In this document: one piece after another, positions 1 to 8,760 of the stretch
Layout: each line of letters opens with the position of its first letter
Position numbering within the stretch: position 1 is the first letter of the stretch
NCBI RefSeq assembly: GCF_030409715.1
Contig: NZ_JAUFQI010000001.1
Span: forward strand, 1,673,001-1,737,000
Source of the DNA: Reinekea marina
GTDB taxonomy: Bacteria > Pseudomonadota > Gammaproteobacteria > Pseudomonadales > Natronospirillaceae
DNA length: 64,000 nt
Reading direction: 5' to 3'
Notes under the pieces: generated by a model
Told to the model about the DNA's origin: nothing
Databases searched by the model: none
Seen by the model: only the letters and a program-made list of their open reading frames with translations
Position numbers and translations under genes: made by a program

Positions 1-574
1 TCCAAATAACACGTAAATGATTTGTTGCTCTTACCGTTCTCTGAGTCGGAAATGGTTTAATTGGTACGGGTAGGATAACTGACTTTTTCTTTAACTCATC
101 GGGCAGCTTTTTAGGGGCTAAATCGGGCATTTTTTTCATTAAGCGCTTCACGCCGTTTAAAAAGGAGTCCTGGTTGTATTGGCTGTTGAACAGTAGTTTG
201 TTCGCTCTTATCGCGGAATAAATATGAGTAATTTGCCAATCTACGACACTTTGGGGGTTGTTAGCCGCGGGATAGTCGAATTGGTTATCGTGAAAATACA
301 GTGTGCTCGAGGTATTTCGCAATGCAGGATAAATGCTTTGAATGGTGGCCAAATCGACCGATGCTGTTGCTAAAATAACATCGTATTCTCGGGTCACAAG
401 CTCAGGGGCTAATTGGCCAATAGATAAAGGATTACCTCGCATGCGCCAAGAAAAATACCTCGGAGGTAAGGCTATCATCGACCAATCAATATGCGTCAAC
501 TCTTCAATTATAAAGTCAGCCCAGCTCGCTTGGCTTAACGAGTGGTATCCTGAAATAAGTAATCCTTTTCGCAC
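1..574 (-). CDS. tRNA-queuosine alpha-mannosyltransferase-like glycosyltransferase (partial)
   Basis: Only the first ~191 codons are present; the reading frame stays open through base 1. The start is GTG at 574: an in-frame TAA lies at 586-584 and an AAGG ribosome site sits about 7 bases upstream. The translation carries the hallmarks of the DUF3524/GTDC1 N-terminal domain: an LLISGYHS start, then LPPRYFSWRMRGNPLS, then YDVILATASVDLAT, then LYFHDNQFDYP, ending in LRVIW where the GT4-type second domain begins. In animals this family mannosylates queuosine-34 of tRNA-Asp; the role of bacterial members is less clear. It is divergent from the oxidoreductase at 763. Family assignment is strong, exact activity is inferred. 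Confidence 0.85.
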   Translation of the reverse strand, partial: MRKGLLISGYHSLSQASWADFIIEELTHIDWSMIALPPRYFSWRMRGNPLSIGQLAPELVTREYDVILATASVDLATIQSIYPALRNTSSTLYFHDNQFDYPAANNPQSVVDWQITHIYSAIRANKLLFNSQYNQDSFLNGVKRLMKKMPDLAPKKLPDELKKKSVILPVPIKPFPTQRTVRATNHLRVIW

Positions 575-594
575 AAACTGCCCTTAGAACGCGT

Positions 595-626
595 TTCGTT
601 AACGGTAAGTGTAACCTGTTAACGAA
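595..626. promoter_or_regulatory. Inverted repeat in a divergent intergenic region
   Basis: TTCGTTAAC and GTTAACGAA are perfect 9-base arms separated by 14 bases. The inner AAGTGT and a following ACACTT form a second interleaved pair. The element sits about 20 bases upstream of the GTG at 574 and 137 bases upstream of the gene at 763, so it could be an operator or a leader hairpin. No binding protein can be named. Confidence 0.4.
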
Positions 627-762
627 CACTTCCCAACCTAGTACCTTTTGAGCGATGAGTGGCTTGATATAGCTGCAACTTTGTTACATTAAAATATTAT
701 CTTGGTGCTTTTTATCGAGGTATTCTGCAGGAGTCTTATTAATATTTATGTAGGAGTAATGA

Positions 763-1785
763 ATGATTCGTACCCTAGTTGTTGGGCATGGTTTTTCGGC
801 TCAAACCTTTCATATCCCTTTTTTGTTGGCGTCTGAGTCTTTTGAATGGCTTGGTTCGGTAAGTTCAAAGCCAGATGTCATTCAAAAAAAACACCCATTG
901 GTTAAAGTATATGATGCTATTGACGCCATCCCCAGTGGCGAATATGACTTGGCCATTGTTACTACGCCAAACCATTTGCACTTTGAACAAGTAAAGCAAT
1001 TACTCGAAATGGATTTGCACGTTGTTGTAGAAAAGCCAATGGTATTAAACCATTGTCATGCAACTTTGTTGTTTGATATTGCCAAAACAGAACAAAAGGT
1101 TCTCAGTGTATTTCAGAACAGACGATGGGATGGTGACTTTTTAACCGTTAAGTCTCTGCTTCAAAACGGCACATTAGGTTCACTTGGACGGTTTGTTTCT
1201 CGCTTCGATCGCTTTAGACCCGCTGTAAGAGAGCGTTGGCGTGAAAGTGCCATAGATGGGGCCGGTATCCTTTGGGATTTAGGGCCTCATTTGTTAGATC
1301 AAATGGTCGCTCTGTTTGGCAGGCCGTTGTCTATTACCGCAAATGTTTCAAAACTAAGAACGGGCGCTAAAAGTGATGATGTTTTTGAAATTTGGTGCCA
1401 ATACCCTTCACATGAAGTGATCTTAGGTAGTAGCTGTTTTCAAGCTGGGCCTAATATGCGATTCAGTGTTGAGGGTACTGTAGGGAGTTACATTAAACAT
1501 GGTTTGGATGTTCAAGAGAATGCATTGAAGGCAGGGGAGTCGGTTTTAGGAGAGCAGTGGGGAGCGGAACATGACAGTCAGTGGGGGCAGTTGTATCAAG
1601 AAAGCTCTCAATCAGGAGTAAAAACCGTACCTGGAAATTACGGTGAGTTCTGGATGCAGCTTGCTTCTGCTATACAAAGTGGTGGCGCCAACCCTGTACC
1701 TCACGAGGATGTGCTTACTGTGATTGAATTAATTGAAAAAGCGCATCTTTCTTCTGAGCAACGAAAAACTATTACGCTTAATTGA
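763..1785 (+). CDS. Gfo/Idh/MocA family NAD(P)-dependent oxidoreductase (YdgJ-like)
   Basis: A 340-residue cytosolic dehydrogenase of the glucose-fructose oxidoreductase / inositol dehydrogenase family. Residues 1-120 form the Rossmann domain, with VVGHGFSAQTFH as the dinucleotide loop and VVVEKPM as the diagnostic EKP motif. The second half has WDLGPHLLDQ, whose Asp/His are the usual catalytic pair. The overall pattern is closest to E. coli YdgJ/YhhX. The start is supported by TAGGAG 6 bases upstream of ATG 763. The gene is convergent with the alpha-galactoside operon, so a shared sugar pathway is possible but not shown. The substrate cannot be read from sequence. Confidence 0.88.
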   Translation: MIRTLVVGHGFSAQTFHIPFLLASESFEWLGSVSSKPDVIQKKHPLVKVYDAIDAIPSGEYDLAIVTTPNHLHFEQVKQLLEMDLHVVVEKPMVLNHCHATLLFDIAKTEQKVLSVFQNRRWDGDFLTVKSLLQNGTLGSLGRFVSRFDRFRPAVRERWRESAIDGAGILWDLGPHLLDQMVALFGRPLSITANVSKLRTGAKSDDVFEIWCQYPSHEVILGSSCFQAGPNMRFSVEGTVGSYIKHGLDVQENALKAGESVLGEQWGAEHDSQWGQLYQESSQSGVKTVPGNYGEFWMQLASAIQSGGANPVPHEDVLTVIELIEKAHLSSEQRKTITLN

Positions 1786-1790
1786 TGAGC

Positions 1791-1818
1791 AAAAAAAAGG
1801 CTGCGAAAGCAGCCTTTT
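1791..1818. terminator. Bidirectional rho-independent terminator
   Basis: AAAAGGCTGC (1795-1804), loop GAAA, GCAGCCTTTT (1809-1818). With A and T tracts on both sides it can end both the oxidoreductase transcript and the convergent sugar operon. Confidence 0.9.
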
Positions 1819-1833
1819 ATTGTTCGAGCATTA

Positions 1834-3054
1834 TTAGTTACGGAAAACGCGTTTACGTACTCGCTCTAAGTTATCTAAAATTTTATCCAAACGATCGGGG
1901 TTGATCATGAATTCTTGGAAACCTTTCATGCCTTCAGAAGCCATGGCAGGGTCGGTATCGCGATCATAAAACTGTGCTGTTCCATCAGCGGCACCTAACA
2001 TTGCACTGCCTTCCACTAAGAACTTGTTGTCTGCGGAATCTGAGTATTTGTTTGGTGGTAATTGGTTCAGTACTTCATTCAAAATCGTCTGATTCTCTGC
2101 TTTGGCAACATAAGCCAAGAACTTACGTGCATCTTCTTTGTTCTTTGCACGTGCAGGGATGTGCACTGTGTCAGTAGGCGCATCTTCAAACATGCCAACA
2201 CCTGGATTGATTTCAGGGAATTGGAAGAAATCAAAGTTAGTGCCCTCTGGGAAGTTTGGCGTTAAGAAGTTACCCATTAGGTACATGGCGGCTTCACCGT
2301 TAAACATTGGCGCTTGCGCTTCTTGCCAGCTGTAAGAAGCATGGTTTTCTAAGAAGTAACCTTTGTCGATAAGTTGCTTCCAGTTTGCAAATGTTTTGCG
2401 TACTCCCGCATCGGTGTAAGGAATTTTTCCATCCATTAAATCGATGTGATATTCCAGCCCATTGGTACGCATGTTGAGGTAATCGAACCAACCAGCTGCA
2501 GTCCAAAGATACTTAGTACCTATGGTGATCGGCGCAATGCCATTGCTTTTTAGCGTTTCACAAACAGCTAAGAATTCTTCCCAAGTTTTTGGTTCTGAAA
2601 GTCCGTATTTGTCGAACATATCTTTGTTGTAGTACATGCCCCATTGGTAAAAAGAATAGGGAACGCCGTACTGGTTTCCATCAACCGACATGGATGCTTT
2701 TGTCGAAGACATAGAATCTGAAAGTGCATTATCTGCCCAAACATCAGAAACATCTTCTAACAATCCACGTTCAACGAAATATTTCATTCGGTTACCAGCA
2801 AACCAAAAAACGACATCTGGTGGTGACGTAACTAACCAGTTACGGATGGCGCTTTTATAGCCTTCATGGTCGTACTCATTGACTTTTACATCAATGTCTG
2901 GATTTTCGGCTTGGAAGCGTTGAATGAGTTCTGCCCAAGCTTTTTTGGGAGCAGGGTCAGATTGGTTTGAGTTGATCACCAATGTACCTGCTAAAGCTTG
3001 AGTCATCATTGCAACGCTGATAGCGCTTGCGGTAAATATTTTCTTTAGAGACAT
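1834..3054 (-). CDS. Sugar ABC transporter substrate-binding protein
   Basis: A 406-residue family 1 extracellular solute-binding protein (MalE/UgpB-like). Residues 1-22 are a Sec signal peptide ending ALA|GT with no lipobox cysteine, so it is predicted to be a soluble periplasmic protein. Body motifs such as PDVVFWFAGN, GVPYSFYQWGMYYN and GEAAMYLMGNF are typical of carbohydrate-binding members. It is the last gene of the minus-strand operon, after the alpha-galactosidase, which is unusual because binding proteins are often promoter-proximal. The neighbouring GH36 enzyme points to an alpha-galactoside ligand (melibiose or raffinose type); this is inference. Confidence 0.9.
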   Translation of the reverse strand: MSLKKIFTASAISVAMMTQALAGTLVINSNQSDPAPKKAWAELIQRFQAENPDIDVKVNEYDHEGYKSAIRNWLVTSPPDVVFWFAGNRMKYFVERGLLEDVSDVWADNALSDSMSSTKASMSVDGNQYGVPYSFYQWGMYYNKDMFDKYGLSEPKTWEEFLAVCETLKSNGIAPITIGTKYLWTAAGWFDYLNMRTNGLEYHIDLMDGKIPYTDAGVRKTFANWKQLIDKGYFLENHASYSWQEAQAPMFNGEAAMYLMGNFLTPNFPEGTNFDFFQFPEINPGVGMFEDAPTDTVHIPARAKNKEDARKFLAYVAKAENQTILNEVLNQLPPNKYSDSADNKFLVEGSAMLGAADGTAQFYDRDTDPAMASEGMKGFQEFMINPDRLDKILDNLERVRKRVFRN

Positions 3055-3097
3055 AGCCTAGTCCTTCTTTATTGTTTTTGACGACTTCATTTCTTTT

Positions 3098-3128
3098 AAA
3101 GGGTTATCTTAAGGTCCCTTTAGACCTT
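3098..3128 (-). other. Stem-loop(s) between alpha-galactosidase and binding protein
   Basis: AAGGTC (3111-3116) pairs with GACCTT (3123-3128) starting about 9 bases past the aga stop. An overlapping alternative pairs AAAGGG (3098-3103) with CCCTTT (3116-3121). Such intercistronic hairpins can protect or separate the binding-protein part of the mRNA. No T tract follows in the operon direction, so it is not called a terminator. Confidence 0.4.
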
Positions 3129-3136
3129 TTTACTTT

Positions 3137-5248
3137 TTAATCACAAGCTTCAAGCTTGAGAATTAAAATAGTTTCAGGGTCAAGCACCGGTAGTGGTAAC
3201 CCTTTGTTCATTAGCCATTCACCTTGCACCTTTACTTTTGGTTGTTCTAACCAATGCGGCTTTTTCTTCATGAGGTGTTGGGTGTGTTGCGGTTGAATCA
3301 GTACTTTAATTTGATATTGTTGATCTGGTATTAAATAAGGAATTCGCAAAAAGCCCGGAACAGAAAACTCCGGCATGGCCTTTTGGAAAATACTGATATA
3401 ACCGTTTGATGCTCCTTTCACGAAAAAGCCAATTTGGTTTTCGTCTGGGCAGGTTAAAGGCACGCGAATACCTGAATGGATGTCTTCTCGAATATCTTTA
3501 TACAAATTCAGATAGGTTGTTAATTCAGCTTGATCGGCCTGGTTTAGCTGTCTTAAATCACACTCAATACCTAAGTGGCAAAAAAGTGCCGTCGCAGCTC
3601 GTACTTGCATTGAATGGGTGCGACGTGTTGTATGGCTGGTATCGGGTCCAATATGTGACCCTAAAACTTCTGCTGGGAAAAACAAACTGGCCCATTGTTG
3701 CATGCGTTGTCGTTCTAACGCATCGTTACAATCGCTTAACCAAAAACGATGAGTATGCTTTAAAATGCCGAAGTCCATACGGCCACCGCCAGAGGAGCAA
3801 GATTCTATTTCTACGTTTGGAAAAGCGGTTCTAATGCGAGCTAATAAATTATAAAGTCCGTGCACATAGTCTGCATAGGCCGCTTTCCCTGTGTAATCCC
3901 CTGCTTGCAACAGGTCGCGGTTCATATCCCATTTAATATATCGAATAGGGTGTGCCTTGAGAACGTTACCAATACTAGTAAATAAAAAATCCACAACGCT
4001 TGGGTTGGACATGTCTAAAACCCATTGGTTTCGTCCGCTGGGTTGATGCCTATTAGTAATGGCTAGAACCCAATCAGGGTGAGCACGAAAAAGGTCCGAA
4101 TCAGTGCTGACCATTTCCGGTTCAAACCATAAACCAAACTCTAAATTGTTTTTTGAGAGTGATTTGACAAGCGGTGCAAAACCTTCTGGATAAACGTCTT
4201 GATCGATAACCCAATCACCCAATGCAGTTGTATCGTCTCTTCGCCCTTTAAACCAACCATCATCCAGCACAAATCGCTCTGCGCCTACTTGATGAGCCGC
4301 TTGAGCGAGAGCATCTAACCCTTCTTGGTTGTGATCAAAATATACGGCCTCCCAAGTATTAATATGTATAGGGCGGGGTGTCGATGTTGGGAAGGTCAGA
4401 ATGTTTGTTCGCACAAATTTTTGAAAGTTTTCGCTAATACCAGCCAACCCAGCCTGGGTTGTCGTTACATAGAGCGGTGCGTTATGAAATGATTGATCCA
4501 TTGTCAACAACGCTTCACCTGGCATTAAATAGATGCCCGCTTGATACTGAGTAAGTCCAAGCTGATTCCGTTCAATACGTTGCGTATGGTTTCCGCTCCA
4601 ACCAAGGTGCATGCCATAACATTCACCGCTCTCATTTCTAAAAGCATGTTCAGCCAGCAATAAACCAGGGAAGTGATCCTGAGAGGTGCGGCCTTTCAGG
4701 TTGGTTAATTCTAGTGTTCCTGTAGGAATCGTTGATTCAATGGGCTGAAACTCATTCACCCAACGGCCAGAAAAATGCATCGACTTTTTAAAATGAGAAG
4801 GAACGGGCAACGACGTTAACAACTGCGTAAGCTCTAGAGTCTCTTTACCTGTATTTGTAACGCTGGTTTCGAAACAAAAAGTGTCGGTTGCTTCGTCAAT
4901 GGTAATACGAAGGTTTAACCGAATGTTGGCGTGACAGTCATTAAATGAAAGAGTCAGCTGTTTATCTTCGCTGACGCAGTCAACATTTGTCCATTGAATA
5001 ACCCAGTCTTGCCCAGCTCGATGGCACTTCAATGATGGATTTAAATAGGTACCATCGGCGTATGTAGACGCTAAACTTAAGTGTTGAATTTCATCCAGCC
5101 CCGCTTGGGCGAGCGGAGGTAATACAAGATTTGACAGTTCACTTTCGGAGTAAGGTTGTTTTAGTTTTGGACCTAAATAAATTAGCCGAGCATCCTTGTT
5201 TTCAAGGGAGATAACCAATGATGTATTTTTCGAATTAAGAACCTTCAT
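3137..5248 (-). CDS. Alpha-galactosidase, GH36
   Basis: A 703-residue cytoplasmic enzyme (no signal peptide) expected to hydrolyse alpha-1,6-galactosides such as melibiose, raffinose and stachyose. Residues 1-~310 are the GH36 N-terminal beta-sandwich. The TIM barrel follows, with LDDGWF, YPEGFAPLVKSL and GLWFEPEMVS. IKWDMNRDL contains the predicted nucleophile D441. ESCSSGGGRMDFG comes next, and WLSDCND carries the predicted acid/base. A C-terminal beta domain closes the protein. Length matches bacterial GH36 clan-D enzymes. It starts 4 bases after the upstream permease, so it is translated with the transporter, which fits import of intact oligosaccharides followed by cytosolic cleavage. Confidence 0.93.
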   Translation of the reverse strand: MKVLNSKNTSLVISLENKDARLIYLGPKLKQPYSESELSNLVLPPLAQAGLDEIQHLSLASTYADGTYLNPSLKCHRAGQDWVIQWTNVDCVSEDKQLTLSFNDCHANIRLNLRITIDEATDTFCFETSVTNTGKETLELTQLLTSLPVPSHFKKSMHFSGRWVNEFQPIESTIPTGTLELTNLKGRTSQDHFPGLLLAEHAFRNESGECYGMHLGWSGNHTQRIERNQLGLTQYQAGIYLMPGEALLTMDQSFHNAPLYVTTTQAGLAGISENFQKFVRTNILTFPTSTPRPIHINTWEAVYFDHNQEGLDALAQAAHQVGAERFVLDDGWFKGRRDDTTALGDWVIDQDVYPEGFAPLVKSLSKNNLEFGLWFEPEMVSTDSDLFRAHPDWVLAITNRHQPSGRNQWVLDMSNPSVVDFLFTSIGNVLKAHPIRYIKWDMNRDLLQAGDYTGKAAYADYVHGLYNLLARIRTAFPNVEIESCSSGGGRMDFGILKHTHRFWLSDCNDALERQRMQQWASLFFPAEVLGSHIGPDTSHTTRRTHSMQVRAATALFCHLGIECDLRQLNQADQAELTTYLNLYKDIREDIHSGIRVPLTCPDENQIGFFVKGASNGYISIFQKAMPEFSVPGFLRIPYLIPDQQYQIKVLIQPQHTQHLMKKKPHWLEQPKVKVQGEWLMNKGLPLPVLDPETILILKLEACD

Positions 5249-5252
5249 ATGA

Positions 5253-6104
5253 TTAACCCTTGGTAGCGCCTAACGTTAAGCCTGCAATAAAGTGCTTCTG
5301 CATTGCGAAAAATAAGATCACGGGCGGTAAGGCTGCGACTATTGAACCGGCTGAAATAAGATTCCACGAAGCCAACCATTGACCTCGAAGGGCACTGATA
5401 CCAGCCGTAACTGGGCGAACTTCATCGCTTTGAACCAACACTAAAGCCCAAAAATAATCGTTCCATACAAAGGTGAAAATAAGGACAGCTAATGCCGCTA
5501 GAGCGGGTCGAACTAAAGGTAATATAATTGAGTTAAAAATCTTCCATTCTGAGGCACCTTCTAAACGGCAACTCTCAAGTAATTCATCCGGAATGCCGAC
5601 AATGAAATTCCGCATAAACATCGTGCAAAAACCCGTTTGAAAAGCAAGGTGAAACAAAATGAGCGCCCAAACCGTGTCGTACATGCCAAGGCTGATGGTT
5701 AAATCTCTTACGGGGATCATTAAAATTTGAAAGGGTACAAAGTTGCCTCCAATAAATAATGCAAATACGGCAAGTCGACCTTTAAATTTGAATTTCGCAA
5801 GACCAAAACCGGCAAGCGTGGCTAATAAAACAGAACCAAACATAACCGGCACAGTGACTAAAATACTGTTCAGTAAGTAGCGAGCCATATTGGTCGAGCC
5901 AAAAACGGCTGAGTAGTTTTCAATTAAGTTAAAGGATTCAGGAATCCCCCAGTAGTTACCCGCGTTAATATCAGCAATAGAGCGTACGGATGTCATTAAA
6001 ACTGCGGCTAATGGGAGTAGCCACAAAATAATCGCAATTGGTAAAGCAACTTTATAAGAGACTTGTGTAAATTTGCGGGTTTCGGCGATGGGAGTCGGGA
6101 ACAT
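5253..6104 (-). CDS. Sugar ABC transporter permease, MalG-like
   Basis: A 283-residue inner-membrane protein with six predicted membrane segments. The binding-protein-dependent transport motif near residues 180-200 reads ESCRLEGASEWKIFNSIILP, the EAA loop that docks on the ATPase. The C terminus (MQKHFIAGLTLGATKG) is the typical MalG-type ending. It lies 4 bases from both neighbours, so the three genes are tightly coupled. It pairs with the MalF-like permease to form the pore for the putative alpha-galactoside importer. Confidence 0.92.
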   Translation of the reverse strand: MFPTPIAETRKFTQVSYKVALPIAIILWLLPLAAVLMTSVRSIADINAGNYWGIPESFNLIENYSAVFGSTNMARYLLNSILVTVPVMFGSVLLATLAGFGLAKFKFKGRLAVFALFIGGNFVPFQILMIPVRDLTISLGMYDTVWALILFHLAFQTGFCTMFMRNFIVGIPDELLESCRLEGASEWKIFNSIILPLVRPALAALAVLIFTFVWNDYFWALVLVQSDEVRPVTAGISALRGQWLASWNLISAGSIVAALPPVILFFAMQKHFIAGLTLGATKG

Positions 6105-6108
6105 ACGG

Positions 6109-6990
6109 CTAGCCTCTCTCGTCTTTTAACATGCGCCACAAGAAGAAGGCGATGTAGATCAACATGATTAGAAATAATACGGTAGCAATGGCCGCGCCAT
6201 AGCCCATGCGGTAATTAAAAATTGCTTGTTCGTACATGAAATACGCTAATACTGTCGAGCTGCCATAAGGTCCGCCAGCCGTCATTGATGCAACAAGGTC
6301 AAACGATCTTAACGCTCCAATTACAGTGACAACAATAGCGATAAAAGTGGCCGGCCTTAGTTGTGGCAATATGACATGCCTAAGCATGGTCCAGCCTTTT
6401 GCTCCGTCCATGCGTGCCGCTTCAATTTGCTCGGGCTGTAGGTTGTTTAACCCTGTGAGAAATAGAATCATTGTGTAAGCTATTTGTGGCCATAGACCTG
6501 CTGCAATAATGCCGTAGGTGACCAGTGTTTCGTCGGCCAAAACAGGGATAGGATCAAACCCAAAAAAGCCGACAATAATCTTTAGTAGACCGTAGCCAGG
6601 GTCATAGAACCATGCGAAAACAATGCCGATGATGACTTGAGATATGACAAACGGAAAGAAGAAGAGCGATTTAACGGCTCTAATGCCAAGCACTTCTTGA
6701 TTCAAGAATAAAGCAATGCCTAATCCAATTGGCACAGCCAACATAAAGAAGACTAACCACAGAATATTGTTCCAAAGAGCGGTCCAAAATTGAGGGTCGT
6801 AATACAGGTCAATGTAGTTCTGAAAGCCGATAAAATACTTAGGGCCGATGCCGTCCCATTCATAAAAGCTGTACGAAATACTTTGCACGATGGGGTAAAT
6901 CACATAGACCACAAATAGGATCAACGCTGGCAACATAAAGAGCCAAGGCGTAAGGCGCTCTAACAGTGGTTTTTGAGTGGATGAAGTCAA
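6109..6990 (-). CDS. Sugar ABC transporter permease, MalF-like
   Basis: A 293-residue permease of the MalF/UgpA type and the first gene of the operon. It shows six predicted membrane helices and the EAA loop EQIEAARMDGAKGWTMLRHV near residue 190. The N-terminal segment LTPWLFMLPALILFVVYVIYP is the usual first helix. No MalK/UgpC-type ATPase gene is in the operon or anywhere in this window, so the importer must borrow an ATPase encoded elsewhere, as known for multitask ATPases such as MsmK. The promoter and LacI-like operator lie 45-73 bases upstream. Confidence 0.92.
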   Translation of the reverse strand: MTSSTQKPLLERLTPWLFMLPALILFVVYVIYPIVQSISYSFYEWDGIGPKYFIGFQNYIDLYYDPQFWTALWNNILWLVFFMLAVPIGLGIALFLNQEVLGIRAVKSLFFFPFVISQVIIGIVFAWFYDPGYGLLKIIVGFFGFDPIPVLADETLVTYGIIAAGLWPQIAYTMILFLTGLNNLQPEQIEAARMDGAKGWTMLRHVILPQLRPATFIAIVVTVIGALRSFDLVASMTAGGPYGSSTVLAYFMYEQAIFNYRMGYGAAIATVLFLIMLIYIAFFLWRMLKDERG

Positions 6991-7034
6991 GATATCAGCC
7001 CTTATATTTGTATTTTTTAACTTGGACGAAAATC

Positions 7035-7063
7035 ATTATGTAATGCCTTGGTAACGTTTTCAA
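7035..7063 (-). promoter_or_regulatory. Sigma-70 promoter of the alpha-galactoside operon
   Basis: On the minus strand TTGAAA (7063-7058), a 17-base spacer and CATAAT (7040-7035) form a near-consensus promoter pointing at the MalF-like gene. The -35 hexamer is inside the operator-like palindrome at 7048-7063. Confidence 0.7.
7048..7063. promoter_or_regulatory. LacI/GalR-family operator candidate
   Basis: TTGGTAACGTTTTCAA is a pseudo-palindrome around a central CG, with 7 of 9 positions symmetric per half. This is the layout of LacI/GalR-family operators (AAACGTTT core). It covers the -35 box and the start of the spacer, a position expected to repress. No LacI-family gene is in the window. 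Confidence 0.65.
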
Positions 7064-7174
7064 GAACTTTTTGTTATGGTTGATTTTTGATCGAAATTAA
7101 AAAGGTTTTAACGCTACAAAAAAGCACCGTTCGACTGTAAAGTATGTAAGGAAATAATAATAAGGACTCCTTTA

Positions 7175-8674
7175 ATGGCACGTTATATTCTATCGATCGA
7201 CCAAGGCACAACGAGCTCAAGAGCCATTCTATTTGATGTTGCTGGTAAAATTGTGCATACCTCAGCGCAAGAGTTTGAACAAATTTTTCCCGAAAATGGC
7301 TGGGTAGAACACGACCCAAATGCCATTTGGGATACCACCTTAACTGTGGCAAAAGAGGTGCTGTGTAAGGTAGAAGCTCAAGACGTTGTTGGAATGGGCA
7401 TTACCAACCAGCGTGAAACAACTCTGGTCTGGGATAAGCACACAGGTGAGCCGATATATAATGCCATTGTTTGGCAAGACAGGCGGACAGCCGATTATTG
7501 CCACCGTCTAAAAGCTCAGGGCGTTGAAGAAACCGTTACTCAAAAAACAGGGTTAGTACTGGATCCATACTTTTCGGCTACTAAAGTCCGTTGGATTCTT
7601 GAAAACGTTCCCGATGCTCGGGAAAAAGCAACAAAAGGGGACCTTTTATTCGGCACTGTAGATAGCTTTTTGTTGTGGCGTTTAACCAATGGCGCTGTGC
7701 ATGCTACCGATGCGACCAACGCTTCAAGAACTCTATTATTTAATATACATACTCAGCAATGGGACTCAAATTTACTGTCTCTTTTTGATATTCCTGAGTC
7801 TATGTTACCGGAAGTAAAAGATTGCGATTCTGTGTTTGGTGAAGCCCACAAAGACATACTGGGTGTATCGTTGCCAATAGCCGGCATTGCGGGTGATCAG
7901 CAAGCCGCGTTGATTGGGCAGGCATGTTTCTCGCCTGGCATGGTAAAGAGCACTTATGGAACAGGGTGTTTTGTCATAGCGAATACAGGTGACAAAGCGA
8001 TTGCGTCACACAATAAGCTACTAACAACCGTAGGCTATCGTATCCAAGGAAAAACCACCTACGCCATCGAGGGCAGTATTTTTATGGCAGGCGCCACGAT
8101 GCAGTGGTTGCGTGATGGAATTGGTTTAATTGACCATGCCAGTGAATCATTAGCGATGGCCGAATCGGTCGGCGCTCATCAATCTGTTTATCTTGTGCCC
8201 GCTTTCACAGGGCTTGGTGCGCCGTACTGGAACCCAGAGGCAAGAGGTGCACTTGTTGGAATGACAAGGGATACCGGTCCTAAAGAAATTGTAACGGCCG
8301 GCCTACAATCGGTGGCTTATCAGACACGAGATTTGCTAGAAGCCATGGCTAAAGATGGTTTGAATGAAATAAAAAGGATTCGCGTAGATGGGGGTATGGT
8401 CGTAAATGATTGGGCAATGCAGTTTTTATCTGATGTTTTGCATGTCAAAGTAGATAGACCTGTTGTAACAGAAACAACCGCTTTAGGTGCGGCTATGTTG
8501 GCCGGTTTAGCTTTAGGCGTTTTTGATTCGCTGGATGAATTGTCTGAGCTTTGGGCCGAAGAACATGAGTTTGAAATGACCATGCCGCAAGCACAATCAG
8601 AACAACTATACCAAGGCTGGGTTCGTGCCGTTAAAGGTGTAGAATTCATGGCACAATTGGAAAGCGATCAGTAA
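7175..8674 (+). CDS. glpK: Glycerol kinase
   Basis: A 499-residue FGGY-family kinase that phosphorylates glycerol to sn-glycerol 3-phosphate. The N terminus [17 protein letters not shown] is the phosphate/ATP-binding signature. [34 protein letters not shown] and FTGLGAPYW are glycerol-kinase specific. Length matches E. coli GlpK. AAGGA lies about 10 bases before ATG 7175. No glpF or glpD is adjacent; it is divergent from the sugar operon and shares a 184-base intergenic region with it. gpsA at 31568 acts on the same metabolite pool but is far away. Confidence 0.97.
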   Translation: MARYILSIDQGTTSSRAILFDVAGKIVHTSAQEFEQIFPENGWVEHDPNAIWDTTLTVAKEVLCKVEAQDVVGMGITNQRETTLVWDKHTGEPIYNAIVWQDRRTADYCHRLKAQGVEETVTQKTGLVLDPYFSATKVRWILENVPDAREKATKGDLLFGTVDSFLLWRLTNGAVHATDATNASRTLLFNIHTQQWDSNLLSLFDIPESMLPEVKDCDSVFGEAHKDILGVSLPIAGIAGDQQAALIGQACFSPGMVKSTYGTGCFVIANTGDKAIASHNKLLTTVGYRIQGKTTYAIEGSIFMAGATMQWLRDGIGLIDHASESLAMAESVGAHQSVYLVPAFTGLGAPYWNPEARGALVGMTRDTGPKEIVTAGLQSVAYQTRDLLEAMAKDGLNEIKRIRVDGGMVVNDWAMQFLSDVLHVKVDRPVVTETTALGAAMLAGLALGVFDSLDELSELWAEEHEFEMTMPQAQSEQLYQGWVRAVKGVEFMAQLESDQ

Positions 8675-8686
8675 TATTCTCATTTA

Positions 8687-8723
8687 GCTCGGCTCTCCAT
8701 TATTCAAAGTGACAGTGCCGAGC
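8687..8723. other. Inverted repeat after glpK
   Basis: GCTCGGC (8687-8693) and GCCGAGC (8717-8723) are perfect 7-base arms with a 23-base loop in the 86-base gap between glpK and the chemoreceptor. There is no strong T tract, so terminator function is uncertain. Confidence 0.35.
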
Positions 8724-8760
8724 AGTCTTATAAATCTAAAAATAAACTCAAAGGTTTTAA

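Noticed and set aside
342..587. Plus-strand 81-codon open frame at the left edge
   Set aside because: It is antisense to the mannosyltransferase-like gene, whose translated motifs are unmistakable; no ribosome site or domain supports the plus frame.
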